Shown one piece after another: positions 9,984 to 20,835 of a stretch of DNA of 64,000 nucleotides (its first letter is position 1; every line of letters starts with the position of its first letter). The notes beneath the pieces are model-generated. The model worked only from the letters and a program-made list of their open reading frames with translations. It ran no database searches and had not been told where the DNA came from. The stretch comes from Xiphydria camelus (taxonomy: Eukaryota; Arthropoda; Insecta; Hymenoptera; Xiphydriidae). The position numbers and the translations under genes are program-made. The stretch spans positions 7,061,394 to 7,125,393 of the forward strand of contig OY783193.1 of NCBI GenBank assembly GCA_963678675.1, given 5' to 3'.

Positions 9984-11007
9984 TAACGTTGAAAGTGGAA
10001 AAGTAGCTTTGGATCATCGCAAAAGTAATCGTTCGAAATGGACCAGCAGTTCATTCACGCGAATCAATTCTCCCATCCCAAATTATTGGAAAGAAAAATT
10101 GAAATTAAACTGATTTCCCACGTGAAACATTCAATTACGATTGCAAAAACAAGACTTCGACAAGAATTCAGAACCCTCCCTCGCAATTTCGCACTATCCT
10201 CCGAACATGTATCGCAAAATGTACTCTCGTCTCGTCTCTCCATCATCCTCCGGCACCAGCGAAACTCTCATTCACGCGCGTCCTCTCGAAAGTTCGAGCA
10301 GTTCCAACTTCTCCTCGCGCGCGAGACTGCAACATGTCGAACGACGCGAGCTGGACCGAGATTACTGCAGCAGCAACGCGAGATTGTATACGAGAAGATT
10401 GCATACCTATCGGAGAGATCTACCCCACCATCGAAAACGGGCACCCTCTCACGCCTCGCGATCAACTCGGAACCAACTCAATCGCGCGGCTTCCAGAATT
10501 GCAAGTAACAAACGTCGATCCAGACGCGCGCGATTGCGAGAGCCGCTCCTACCCTCGCTTCCTTCCGCCCGACGCCGCGCGCGAGTGTCCGACGCGCTCC
10601 CAACGGCCGCAATAGCGTGCAAACGAGGAGGGACGGAGGGTCGGAAGCCGAAGGAAGGGTTGATTAGAGGAATCGGTTCGATGCGTCATTTCCTCGGCTG
10701 CGGATATCGCATCGAAAATTGTAGCCGAAGTTAAAGAGTGCTGGTCGTTAATCCGCGAATGAAGGACGATAATATTTTTCAAAATATTGAAAATACGATT
10801 TTTTTTTGCTGAAAATAATCGTCTACTACGGTTTTTTCACGCAATTTAATTAACTAGGACGCCATTAAAGAATGCAGTATCTAAGGTCCAGATAGCACGG
10901 CAAGTAAATAAAATTATGCTTCTGTGTTCATCCTACAAATATGTTGATGAAAACCAGCTTACAAAATACATCAAAGGTCCCAAATATCAAAATACAGTAG
11001 CATGATA
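9984..11007. other. CpG-rich block without a recognisable gene
   Basis: Between 10038 and 10782, frames of up to 197 aa lie in five overlapping registers on both strands. Arginine and serine dominate them. This is the pattern of stop-poor CpG DNA rather than a gene. From 10760 onward the sequence is A+T-rich with no feature seen. Confidence 0.4.
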
Positions 11008-11084
11008 CATACTTTGCGCCTACCTGCCTGTAAAGTGAAATTGTTCTCTTCGATAACGTCTATAGCAGGTAGTGAGAAAGTATG
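11008..11084. other. Candidate stem-loop, pre-miRNA-like in size
   Basis: CATACTTTGCGCCTACCTGC pairs with GCAGGTAGTGAGAAAGTATG across a loop of about 37 nt. It is complementary at 16 of 20 positions, with one internal 4-nt mismatch. The size suits a microRNA precursor, but the loop is long. It could equally be a decayed foldback transposon. Confidence 0.3.
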
Positions 11085-11220
11085 CAAATTTAAACAAACA
11101 AAGAACGCGATTCAATAAATTCTATTATCTGTTTTCTAAAGTAGAATATTTCAAAAGGATCCAACATTTTCTTGTTCGTAAGTCTTTTCAGTAGGAACAA
11201 CGCATTTTATTTTTTATGCA

Positions 11221-11465
11221 CCCAGAAAAATATTTTGGTCAATTTAACCAAAATCCTGGAGACGGTGACCAAATGTGGATCCTCCATCTATTTGGTTAAA
11301 CTGACCACTTTTTAGTTAGAATACGACTAAACATTTTGTTAGAATAACTAAATATTTGGCTAGAATAACTGAATATTTGGTTCAACTGACCAGCATTTTA
11401 GTTAGAATAACTAAACGTGTTTAACTAGTGTGTTTCGTCATTTTAATCTTATTATTTTTTCAATG
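11221..11465 (-). mobile_element. Family A MITE, copy 3 (reverse orientation)
   Basis: The ends have decayed to CCCAGAAAAATATTTTGGTC and TTATTATTTTTTCAATG. The interior is clear: CCTGGAGACGGTGACC, TGGATCCTCCATCTATTTGG, then four reiterations of the AGAATAACTAAAT type. The orientation matches the copy at 3425. Confidence 0.85.
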
Positions 11466-12708
11466 TACTTTCATGCAACAAGTTCTTTACAAATAATGCA
11501 ATTTTTTCTAAATATCTGTTAATAACAACCAGTGAATGAGCTATCTGTGTAATCTGCAAGGTGCATACGACGCTTTTCCAACGAAGGGTTGGAATTTACA
11601 TCAACGACGTCTATTCGACTGTAGAACGCACAGTATCGCAGTCGGTACAATTTCACGCGTTGTCGTCGCAATCGCACAAGGGCAGTAAGTCTATCCCACG
11701 CTCCTCGTGGAAAGGACTCCACCGTCTCGATTCGATACCTCGTATAGTTCCTGCGTTGCATGTTTCACACCCAGAACTACAGGTAAGGAGAAGGCGAGAG
11801 AGGGGTGGTACCGTCGCTCCCGGGAACGTAGAGCAATTAGTCGGCAAGAGCGCAACATTTTCCAGAAAATTAGAAATATCCGGAGGGCGCGGCGAGCGCA
11901 AATTAGGATTTTCCATGGCGGGCCGCGAGTGAGGGGGGTGGAAGGGAGGAAGAGGGGGCACCCCGAACGAGCGGCGGCTCTGTGGCGGTGCCGTAATTAA
12001 CGAGGGACGCAACTTTCGCGGACGGGAGCATTACTCCGGACTACGGATCGCGTAACAGCCCCCCACCCATCCACCTCATCCTTCGGCCCCGTCCGGCAGG
12101 TGAGCACTCCGGGGCCGCGCGCAGAGATATACTACAAGCGTATCGGCCGTAACATTCGGCAATTTCGGGGCAGAATGAAACGCGAGACCGCCATCTCTCT
12201 TTGGCTAACCTTATTAAACTCGAAACGTTGTAGAGACTGATAGGGTGTAATTAAATTTGCGGCTTTGACCTCTTGCCGAGTATTTCGGCGGTACGCGCGA
12301 AAGGTTACGACGAATCGGCGCGGCGAGAATTAAAATGCTCGACACGAGCCCTTGCCGATTAACCGCGCGACGTTGGAGTCTCCTGGTTTCGCTAATTCGT
12401 ATAATTCGGAGAAAATTTATCAGGCAAGAATTGCTGCACTTTGGGGGAAAGGTTTTAATGTCTGTATAGAGGAAATATACATGGAGAAAAAGAACCTACA
12501 ATTGGACCTACTGAAAATTACGTGTGGAATTACAAGTAATTATTTATTTATATCAATGACACCTTCTAATGCATCAATTAAATGTCTCTTCCTTACAGTA
12601 ATACGGAATAGTATGTGATTGCAAGGAAGGAATATTAAAATAATATGAAAAGAGATCAAATTGATGTAAGTAAATAATTACTTTTAACCCCGCAAGTAAT
12701 TATTCGTA
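11466..12708. other. G+C-rich block with two isolated splice-donor-like sites
   Basis: ACAG|GTAAGG lies at 11780-11788 and GCAG|GTGAGC at 12096-12105. Both match the 5' splice-site consensus. Frames of 80-123 aa overlap on both strands and carry no recognised domain. Untranslated exons are possible but not shown. Positions 12400-12700 are A+T-rich. Confidence 0.3.
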
Positions 12709-12946
12709 CACTGAGAGGAAAGTGTAGTAAATTTGACTAAATCGGCGGTAACAGGTGACGGAGTGCAGATCAAGTTACTTAGACTAATAATTGACTCGAA
12801 TGGACTACAGCTAGTTTCTTTGGAATACCAGTTGATCGTTATAACTAGGCTTCGTTATAACCAAATTTATTGGTCAAAGCAACTATTTCTGTATTCCTCT
12901 ACCTGCAAACGAAGATTTAATTGAATATATCATTTTTCTCTCATTG
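12709..12946 (+). mobile_element. Family E MITE, copy 2
   Basis: The ends CACTGAGAGGAAAGTGTAG and ATCATTTTTCTCTCATTG are flanked by TA on both sides. The interior GTAAATTTGACTAAATCGGCG, AAGTTACTTAGACTAATAATT, GGACTACAGC and CAAATTTATTGGTCAAAG is shared with the copies at 6105 and 26635. It is a full copy. Confidence 0.88.
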
Positions 12947-13987
12947 TAGGTCCAACAAATTCGTTTTCTTTGTGTGGTCTTTCCAATTCGTAATACGTAA
13001 TCGTAATACGAGATTATCAGAACAGTATAGAAATTCTTACCGTATACTTCCTTCGATGCGGTAGGAGTTTCGCTTTTTTATTCCAAAAACCGTCACCCTC
13101 GCGCAGTGGCCGAATTAATGCGTGCCGGTACTTACCACCTGGAATGAAAAAAAGAACGTCAGGGTTAATTGAAATAGATAGTACGATCGGTGCACGCGTT
13201 GTAATGAAAGTAGGTGTACGCGTAACAAGCTCGTCTCATGCATTAGGTCAGGCATGCCTATCTGGAGAGAGAGAGAGAGATGAGGAGAGGAAGAGGAATG
13301 TATATAATACGTATAATGGAAGCCTGGCTGTCGAGTGGCTCTTTATTATGATGAATGATGACAGAGTCCTATGTGGATGGCTGAGAGTAAATAATGTAGT
13401 TGCGGGTAGGAGAAGCTGACCGCGAGCACTGTTGCTGTAACGCAAGGCTCTCTCTCTCTCTCTTTCTCTCTCTTCCTCTCTCTCTCTCTCTGACTCTTCC
13501 TCTAGTTATTTACCCCCTACCCTCCCGCTTTCTCTCTCTCTCTCTCTCTCGCCCAATCATCGAAACCACTTACTCCTCGTCGCGGTTCATCGAGATCAAC
13601 GTATTATTTCTAATGCTTCTCTCGTTGAATTATTTTCAAGCCTACGCTTCGTTCCGAGCGAATGATTTATTCGAACGCGAAGCCGAGTTGAAATTTATTC
13701 GGATCAAGTAGGATGAGGGTGGCACGGGACCTGTTTATCTGGGACTATAAATTGATTGTTAATAGCGGAAGGCGTGTGACTATTAAATTGAATGTTCAAT
13801 TTGCTTCTTTCGTGCGCAATAAACATATAACTTTTCGTATTTGAAGACTGAAAAAAAATACTTCATCGATTCGAGTAAACTTTGTCGAATAATCCCTACT
13901 AAACAATTATTTTTGTCGGATTAATATTATTTGAATTCATAAAACATTGAGAGAATAAATAATATCCACCTGAACGAAGTCGACGAA
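12947..13987. repeat. Unassigned sequence with two CT-rich microsatellites
   Basis: CT dinucleotide tracts, interrupted, lie at 13448-13491 and 13530-13550. A short GA run lies near 13265-13280. The frames across them read serine/leucine or arginine/glutamate runs and are spurious. Nothing else was recognised. Confidence 0.6.
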
Positions 13988-14280
13988 CCAAGGGAAAAGG
14001 TCTAGTTGAATACGAACCTATATATATATATATATATAATAAAAAAATATATTTGAGATAAATAGGAATTTATTCACATCGAGCAAAAGTCTATTTGAAT
14101 TGAACAAATGTATTAACAACAACAACAACAACATTAATGCATATTTTTTAATCGAGTACGACCCTAGTAGAGCATTTATTTACTTCAAATAGACTTTTAT
14201 TCAATACGAATAAATTCCTATTCATTTCAAATGAATTTTTCTATAAGGTTCTTTTTTTAATTAGATTTTTTCGCTGGGTG
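13988..14280 (+). mobile_element. Family F foldback element, copy 1
   Basis: It starts CCAAGGGAAAAGGTCTAGTT and ends AGATTTTTTCGCTGGGTG. Long imperfect arms surround the centre: AGGAATTTATTCACATCGAG and AAAAGTCTATTTGAATTG mirror AAATAGACTTTTATTCAATA and CGAATAAATTCCTATTCATTT. A (TA)n tract at 14019-14038 and a (CAA)n tract at 14116-14132 have expanded inside it. The related copy is at 26296. Confidence 0.82.
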
Positions 14281-16191
14281 CGAGTTCGTCGCATTCGGGT
14301 AAATATTTAATTCGAAGATCATTAACGAAACATCTACACCTATAGGCACCAGAATCACTCCAATGTTACCCCTATAAATAAATTATTTCCCGAGATATGC
14401 AGCGGGCGATTCGTACCTAGGCCTGTGGAACGCACATTCCATTTAGCAGACACGCGTTGCGCGAAGATGTTACGGAATGGAGCCCTTCGAGACCCATTTA
14501 CATGTAGACATCTCAGCAAAGGGGGCAAGAAGAGGGAAGGGACGGGAGTGATGTATCACCCGTGTATCGTGTGATTGCGTTATACGCCGCCCACTGGCGC
14601 GCGCAATCACCAGAAGCGGGCGCAAATAAAGACAAAGGCAAGGTGTCGTAGGTATACCGGGAAAGAAAGATGGGGCGGGTGATTCGAGGGGGGGTTGAAA
14701 TGCCCCCTAATAGAGACAGAAAGCCAATCTTCCCTTTCCCAGGCCGTGATACTTGTACCGCGAGCTCTCTAATCTACAGGGGAACCCTTTCAGGTTTTAG
14801 GGGTGGAAAAGAGCGCAAACACTAGCGCGTCCCACGTCTCTCTCAACCCTTTCACCGGTTGATGCGTACGCGTAGAACCGCGCCAAAAGTTTGACCGCCC
14901 TTTCCAAAAAAAATCACAACTTCCGTATCTACGTACTTCGCGAGCATCGCTCGGCGTCAACCGAGTGCCTCGCAAAAACTGAGACGAGCGACTGCAGCGC
15001 GGCTTCTCGCGCGATGCTCGTTACTTCGCAAACGAAATAAAGTGGCAGATGCACCCGGCTGCGAGAGTAGTCGGGCCGCTTTGAGCAGGTGACGTCGTGT
15101 AACGACGCGACGCTCGACTTTGTTTCGCTCCTATATCCTCTCTTTTTCCCTGCCGACGTTCTTGTTCACCGTCGAGCAACGTAACTCGGTAAGGACGTCT
15201 TTGAGGGAGAATTTACAGAACGACTCGTTTTTCCGCAACGGCGATAGACGACTACTACAGGTACAGAAGAGTTTAGAAGGAACGTTTCTCGGCTACCTTT
15301 GAACACTTTTTGGCGTATGAATCTTCGACGCTTGAACAAAATTATTTAATCCTCAAATATATCCAATCGTTTGATAGTTCACTTACCGATAATGTTTATC
15401 AGTATTATATTCTTTACTATATGTTATTTTGACTAATAACATAAAAATTAGAAACTTTAGACGATTATTATTTCGATTCTACTTTATCTCCAGATATTTC
15501 TACTATATTTCTTTGCTTCATTTCTTGAGATATACCGTTTATTTACTCGTTTAATTCACTAAAAGGAATTTATTGATTTAAACGAACACATTTGATGAAT
15601 ATACCAGCTATCCAATCACAATTGGATATATATGCTAAATAATTTAACTTTTGACGTGTAGAATACAACCCAACCGAAACCTTAGCGAAGCGATCCACAA
15701 ACCCGCCCTGCAGTACGTAATATGTAACTTCCCTGCGGCACGGCGCTCCGCAGTCGAATGAAATGCCGTAAATAATCGCGAATGAGCACGCGAATGGAGG
15801 ACGGACAAAGCGGGAACGTCGGTCGGTTCTTTTCGCAGTTTATTTTGCAAAGAACCGCGGAGGGTCGCACGAGTGCCGCGTGTGCTCGATTGAGACCGCG
15901 TCATTATTTCCGACCGACAACAGGGGTGCCTGCATAAAGGCATCGATGAATAATTGTCGAGAGTGGCGTATTTAACGAACGGTGGAAGTAGGTGGTGCAC
16001 CGTTACCGGCCAGACGGGGAGTCGCGTCCCCTCTCGCAATCGAGCGAGCCTCAGCAGACCCCGTGTATCGTTGCGAGAGGCGATACAGCGGTCCTCTCTA
16101 CGGCGGAGGCCCAACGAATTCCCACGCAGGTTATTATCCGATGAAAGAGGAGTGGATTAGAGTCAAAATGAAACGTCCCTGCAGTACGTAA
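14281..16191. other. Mixed block, no gene identified
   Basis: Positions 14400-15120 and 15640-16180 are CpG-rich; 15310-15640 is A+T-rich. The frames (up to 156 aa on the minus strand at 15644-16114) overlap plus-strand frames and show no domain. The 14-bp string CTGCAGTACGTAA occurs at about 15708 and again at about 16179, just before the next element. Confidence 0.4.
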
Positions 16192-16685
16192 CATGTAGAA
16201 ATGTGTTAGGGACAGTGTTGCTGTTCCTTATTAAGGATATCCCGATTGGATTCCTATCTGGCCCTGATTGGATTTTGCGGATATTTCATGAACTAATGGT
16301 ACCACCTTCGCAGCAGGGGACTCCTGAGAAAATTCCTAATGGGTGCAGACGTGCACTGAGAAAAGTAATTAGGTTAAAATAACAAAACACATTTAATTAG
16401 ACACATTCAGTTATTCTAACCAAATGTTTAGTTATTCCAACCAAACATTTCGTTATTGTAACCACAAAGTGGCCGATTTAAATAGACAGATGGAGAGGAT
16501 CCATATTTCACTAAACGGTTTGGTCATCGTCTCTAGGATTTCGATTAAATTGACAAAGTTATTTTTCTCAGTGCGGCCCTAACTCTCCTGGTGGGAATTC
16601 TATGATGTAAGCGTTATATTTTCAGATCATTTCAATAAGATTCCTTCTAGAAATCCTACTGAATCCCTAACTACATTTTTACACG
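16192..16685. mobile_element. Older inverted-repeat element split by a family A MITE
   Basis: CATGTAGAAATGTGTTAGGGA at the left mirrors TCCCTAACTACATTTTTACACG at the right. The two ends lie about 490 bp apart. Removing the family A copy at 16354-16573 leaves a body of about 275 bp. Its identity is unknown, and the end match, though clear, is imperfect. Confidence 0.5.
16354..16573 (+). mobile_element. Family A MITE, copy 4
   Basis: The ends are CACTGAGAAAAGTAATTAGG and AAGTTATTTTTCTCAGTG. The interior has three AGTTATTC-type reiterations, AGACAGATGGAGAGGATCC and GGTTTGGTCATCGTCTCTAGG. It sits inside the inverted-repeat element at 16192-16685, so it inserted later. Confidence 0.9.
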
Positions 16686-17806
16686 GGTTTGAAGTACATA
16701 TAACGTCGCTCGAAATTTAGAAAAACTGCACAAATCATGACGCCGTTGTCTTCCGATATTACGGCGACAAGTATTGAATAGAATTTCCACTTATCTATTA
16801 TAGAAATGCTCAGGAAGAAATGATGAAATAGATCTCGAGGGTAAAAACGACAAACCGAATGCTCAGGACGTTCCTCCGTCCGAGCCGCGTGACATCCTTC
16901 CGAGCTCTCCTCGAGGCCGGAAGAGGAACGATCGAAACCCTCTCCGAAGAGCCATCGAAAGGAAACCGAAGGACACGCGATGAGCGTATAAAATTTTACG
17001 AGCGCGGACTACATCGCACCTCCATTAGCGATGCCGTCGCGACTCGCGCGCCTCGGTCCCGCATAACACCGCCGTCTTTCTTCCCGTCGCATTTGCACTT
17101 TGAGGGCGCGAACTTTTTCCAAATAGGTTACCGCGGTTCTACATTACGCGCGACGGAACGCAACTGCGCAAGTGCTCGAGTAATGCGCGCGCGCGCAAGG
17201 AGGACTTTGGGGGAATAGAGTTTTAAAACACTTTTTTCTCTCTCGCGCGCGCATGAACACGACAGGAGGGAGGCTTCGCGAGAGGTGGATGGCTCGGGGA
17301 GGTGATGGGAGGGTGGGTTAGGGGTGCTCGGGGTGCGACCCGACTCGACTCGGAACGGCAATTCCCCTTTGACATCATTTAGATAAAATACGGATGCTCT
17401 CTCTCCTCTCCCAGTCTCCGATTACCCCCACTCCCCTGCGCCGCGCCTTATTCGTCGTCATCCCTGTACCTTCCTCTCCCTTGCGCGCTCTCTCTGACAC
17501 TCGAATGTCACTTCTCACTCTCTGTCCCTCCATGGTAAAATATCGTAAAAAAAGACTCTCCGCGCGCGGTAAATGCCACCAGCTCTCTCTCGTCTCCACC
17601 AGAGCTTTTTGAGACGAACTTCTATTAGGGTTGACGTATAAGTATTGGTAGGGATGGTGTGTGAGGTGGTGAAGGCTCTGCATAAACGAGGTCAGGGAAA
17701 CGTCTGCTTATGTAGTGGAGAGTCGCTAGATTTGGTTTGCGCCTAGGTCAGACCGCTTCTGTATTTAGAACAACAGGGATATTTTGCGTTTTTTTATTAG
17801 CAGATA
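16686..17806. other. CpG-rich block without a recognisable gene
   Basis: Positions 16850-17350 are CpG-rich, and 17390-17590 is rich in CT on the plus strand. Frames of 72-119 aa occur on both strands and overlap. I see no transposon end, RNA gene or domain. Confidence 0.4.
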
Positions 17807-17945
17807 CACTGAGAAGAATAACTAGGTTAAAATGGCAAAACGCATCTGCTTAAACGGATTTAGTTATTCTAACCAAAATTCTATAATAAGTGGAACCAAA
17901 TATCAAGCTATTCCAACTAAATATTTAATCGTACCAACCAAACGT
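17807..17945 (+). mobile_element. Family A MITE, copy 5, truncated at the right
   Basis: The left end CACTGAGAAGAATAACTAGG is intact and preceded by TA. The interior runs through CTTAAACGGATTTAGTTATTC and three reiterations, then stops near CCAACCAAACGTG. The GGATCC block and the right terminus are missing. The following 400 bp show no displaced right end. Confidence 0.8.
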
Positions 17946-20477
17946 GTATACTTCACGAGCGTAGGAATGATACACCAAAAGGGGGCAGATCAGAGTGGAT
18001 TTAGCGCGCCAGTATATAAGTGGAAGGAGTTAACGGGGAGACGAAGTTAACGTCACGTCCGAACTTATCTCGCTCTGTTTAATTTAACGTAACTTCGAGT
18101 TAGTCGTTGATATACATGTACACATATACTCCTCCCCTACAAAACTCAGGCGACAAGTGTTCGCGGAGTTTTGTGATCCCTGCCTTCTCTCCCTCTTTCC
18201 ACATTCAGTCGACGGGATGAAGAAAAAGAAGAAGAAGAAGAAGAAAAAGATGACGAAGAAGAAGAAGACAGAAGTAGGAGGGGAGGCGCGAGACGAGTCC
18301 GCCGTGGAATTCCATAATGCGATATTGCATCGTGTCGCCGGAATCCCATATCCCTGGGAAGGTCCTCCGCGCGCCGCATAACGGCGAGCGGTGCGCGAGC
18401 GACATTTAGCGTCCAATTTGCAGTTTGGAAAGTTCTCGACGGAGTGAGGCGCGGGCATCGGCAGTCGGAACCCCCTGCGCGGATGGATGTGGGGGTGGCG
18501 AAGGGGTTGGGCAGGAGGGGGAGAGTTGACCGAGGGTGGCGTACGCGGAATAATCGGCGGGTCGGATTAGTCCGACCGGTTATCGAGCAAGTCCGGCGAG
18601 AGCCAAAGCGGTTCGAACGCCCCGGAATCCCGATGGATGGGTACGAGCGTCCGCGCTCCCGTCGCTCGTCGATTTCGACTAAACGATTATATCGCGTTGG
18701 AGGCTCTCGTTCTCGCTGACGTCCCGTAGAGCCTGGGCAGCGGTTGCTAACACGCCCGGATAGCTGCAAACGGTGCGCGCGTATATACGAGTATGTGTGT
18801 ATGTAGTGGCTCGAGAAGTATAAGCGCGATCCGTCGATATTCCGCTCTCTACTCGCGGCTGATCACACCGTGTACCGTATTCACTGGGAACGATTCTCTG
18901 GCGCTTTTCGTTTCGATCTACGAGTTTGTTCTTTCGTAGCGTAATCTGAGGCAGTATTTCACCGTGGTATGTATTAAGTATTACATGTATTCGAACTTGG
19001 TGTATTACGAATAAAATTGTTATAACTAAATTTAACAAAATAATATATATACGCATGGAAATATTATATATAAATTAGTACCTTTTGTTTGCCGATGCAC
19101 TGTTAGAAGTTGTTAAAAGCTTCCAACACAACTGTCAATAAAATTTACGAAAATAATAAATTGTGAAATTAAAAAACAATTGGGAATCTACCATACATAT
19201 TGTGATTTTACATCTTATCGTGATCCTACAATATTCATCGTGATTTTCCTGTACATTCCTTATGGAATTTATGTTTTCGTATCAAATTGTTAGTAATTTT
19301 GCCACACTTTTGTGTTTGTTAAAAGCTTCCAACACAATTTATGAATTCAAAACAGAAATATTTAACGGTGCACTATTCCTATATCAAGGCCTATAATATT
19401 TTGTTTCAATTCGAATTCGATGTGGACTGTTTCCCCGAACGTGATTATCTCACATCAGTGTCACTGAATCGATGACTTTCTTTGAGGCACATTATTAGAT
19501 GCTACGTAGTACTTTAAGGGGAAAAAGAAAGGAACAAAATATAATCAGATATTCTAACAAGTTTCAGAAATATTCCGAATGTAGAAGCAGCCACGTTTCG
19601 TGATTCCCGCACAAAGGCCCTCCTTCATCCCGCTCTTCCCCGAAGAAAGGAGCGGAAGGAAGAAGGACGGATTAATACCGAGATTCTGTGTTTTCGTTGG
19701 CGAGTCAATGATGCGCGAGAAGCGCAAAAAAAAGGAGGAGCTTCGCAGTTGGTAAGCTCGAGTTACTCGAAAGCCCCAATCTACTGCAACAACATCTACC
19801 CCCGCAGCTGGAAGCGGCAGATCTGCTCGCGAAACATCGAGACACCGACCCCGACGGGGAAGCGCGCGCGTGTCTGCGAGCGCTGAAAGAGACGGCCTTA
19901 AGAAAACTCTCAATATTTACCCAACAGAAATCAGGCACGACGTAAAAATACAAATCACCCTAATCATTATTTACTTTACTTTCCACCGCCATGCCCCGAC
20001 CCCCCTCGCGCCGAAGGACTCGCCCCATCTCGACGCTGCAGCCCATCCCGACTCTGGCGGGAAGAACTTTCCGACTTCCGCGCATCGATCTCTCCCGACA
20101 GAGAGAGAGTGACGGGGGTGAAGCGGAAGACGAGGGTGAAAGAGGGAAACGGAGAGCCTGATTAGAGCGGCGCGCGCGAGACGCGCTCTTATCTGTACAC
20201 ACTTCCCCCGGTAAATACTAATTCCGTTTAAAATACATTTCCGCGTCGAGATCTGGTATTCGACTGCGAAATCGACTGGCGATGAGTGTCGATCGGAAGA
20301 AAAGAAGTTTATCCTTCTCGCGTACGAGGTTATTTTCGGGGGATAAATTGAAATTTAAGGCAGGAAATAAATAAACATCACGAGAGGAGTGATATCGTTA
20401 ATCGATGTTGTCAAGATCGATTTAGATTATTATAAAAAGTATAGAGATGATGCAATTATGTACGTAGTTTGAAAGTC
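17946..20477. repeat. Mixed block with an AAG microsatellite and a split direct repeat
   Basis: An AAG-rich tract lies at 18219-18268; the lysine or serine/phenylalanine frames across it (up to 207 aa on the minus strand) are artefacts. A 20-bp string GTTAAAAGCTTCCAACACAA occurs at about 19112 and again at about 19319. It could be a remnant duplication around a lost insertion. The remainder is CpG-rich from 18290 to 18850 and from 19550 to 20340, with no gene recognised. Confidence 0.5.
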
Positions 20478-20600
20478 GTGTCAATTTTTAACACCATTTC
20501 ACCGCTGTGGACCTATATATACCACATCTGTGGTGTCATTCAGTCTTATGCCATTATTATTTAACACCAAAAGTGGTCCACACCACAGCATTTTTTACAG
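20478..20600 (+). mobile_element. Family G element, degenerate copy
   Basis: It shares ACACCATTTCACC, ATCTGTGGTGTCATTCAGTC, TTATGCCATTATTATTTAACA and CCACACC(A/G)CAG with the neighbour at 20641. The ends are weak (CAATTTTTAACACC and CATTTTTTACAG). The close spacing suggests local duplication or repeated insertion. Confidence 0.55.
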
Positions 20601-20640
20601 GGCAGGTTAATTCGTGATATATCAGCCTACGTCGCGTACA

Positions 20641-20835
20641 CAGTAAAAAATTGCGTTACTTTTAAACACCGTTTCACCAGTTTGGCCCGCTTTTAATTTC
20701 TATCTGAATTTAGCGTAAAATATCTAATGCTCACCAGACGTGGTACTACATCTGGTGTTATTCAGTCTTATGTCATTGTTGTTTAACACCAAAAACGCGG
20801 TCTATATGCGGACCACACCGCAGAATTTGTACTGT
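20641..20835 (+). mobile_element. Family G element
   Basis: CAGTAAAAAATTGCG at the left mirrors a right end containing CAGAATTTGTACTG. The interior carries ATCTGGTGTTATTCAGTC and TTTAACACCAAAA, also present in the degenerate copy 40 bp upstream. It is short, non-coding and probably a MITE. Confidence 0.6.

Noticed and set aside
10141..10734. 197-aa frame on the plus strand
   Set aside because: Four other frames overlap it in a CpG-rich block, composition is R/S-rich, and no domain or codon bias supports it.
18541..18630. GGTTCGAAC string considered as a tRNA T-arm or B box
   Set aside because: No A box, acceptor-stem pairing or anticodon arm at proper spacing could be found around it.
18146..18769. 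207-aa frame on the minus strand
   Set aside because: Its serine/phenylalanine runs come from the AAG microsatellite at 18219-18268, and the rest is arginine-rich with no domain.
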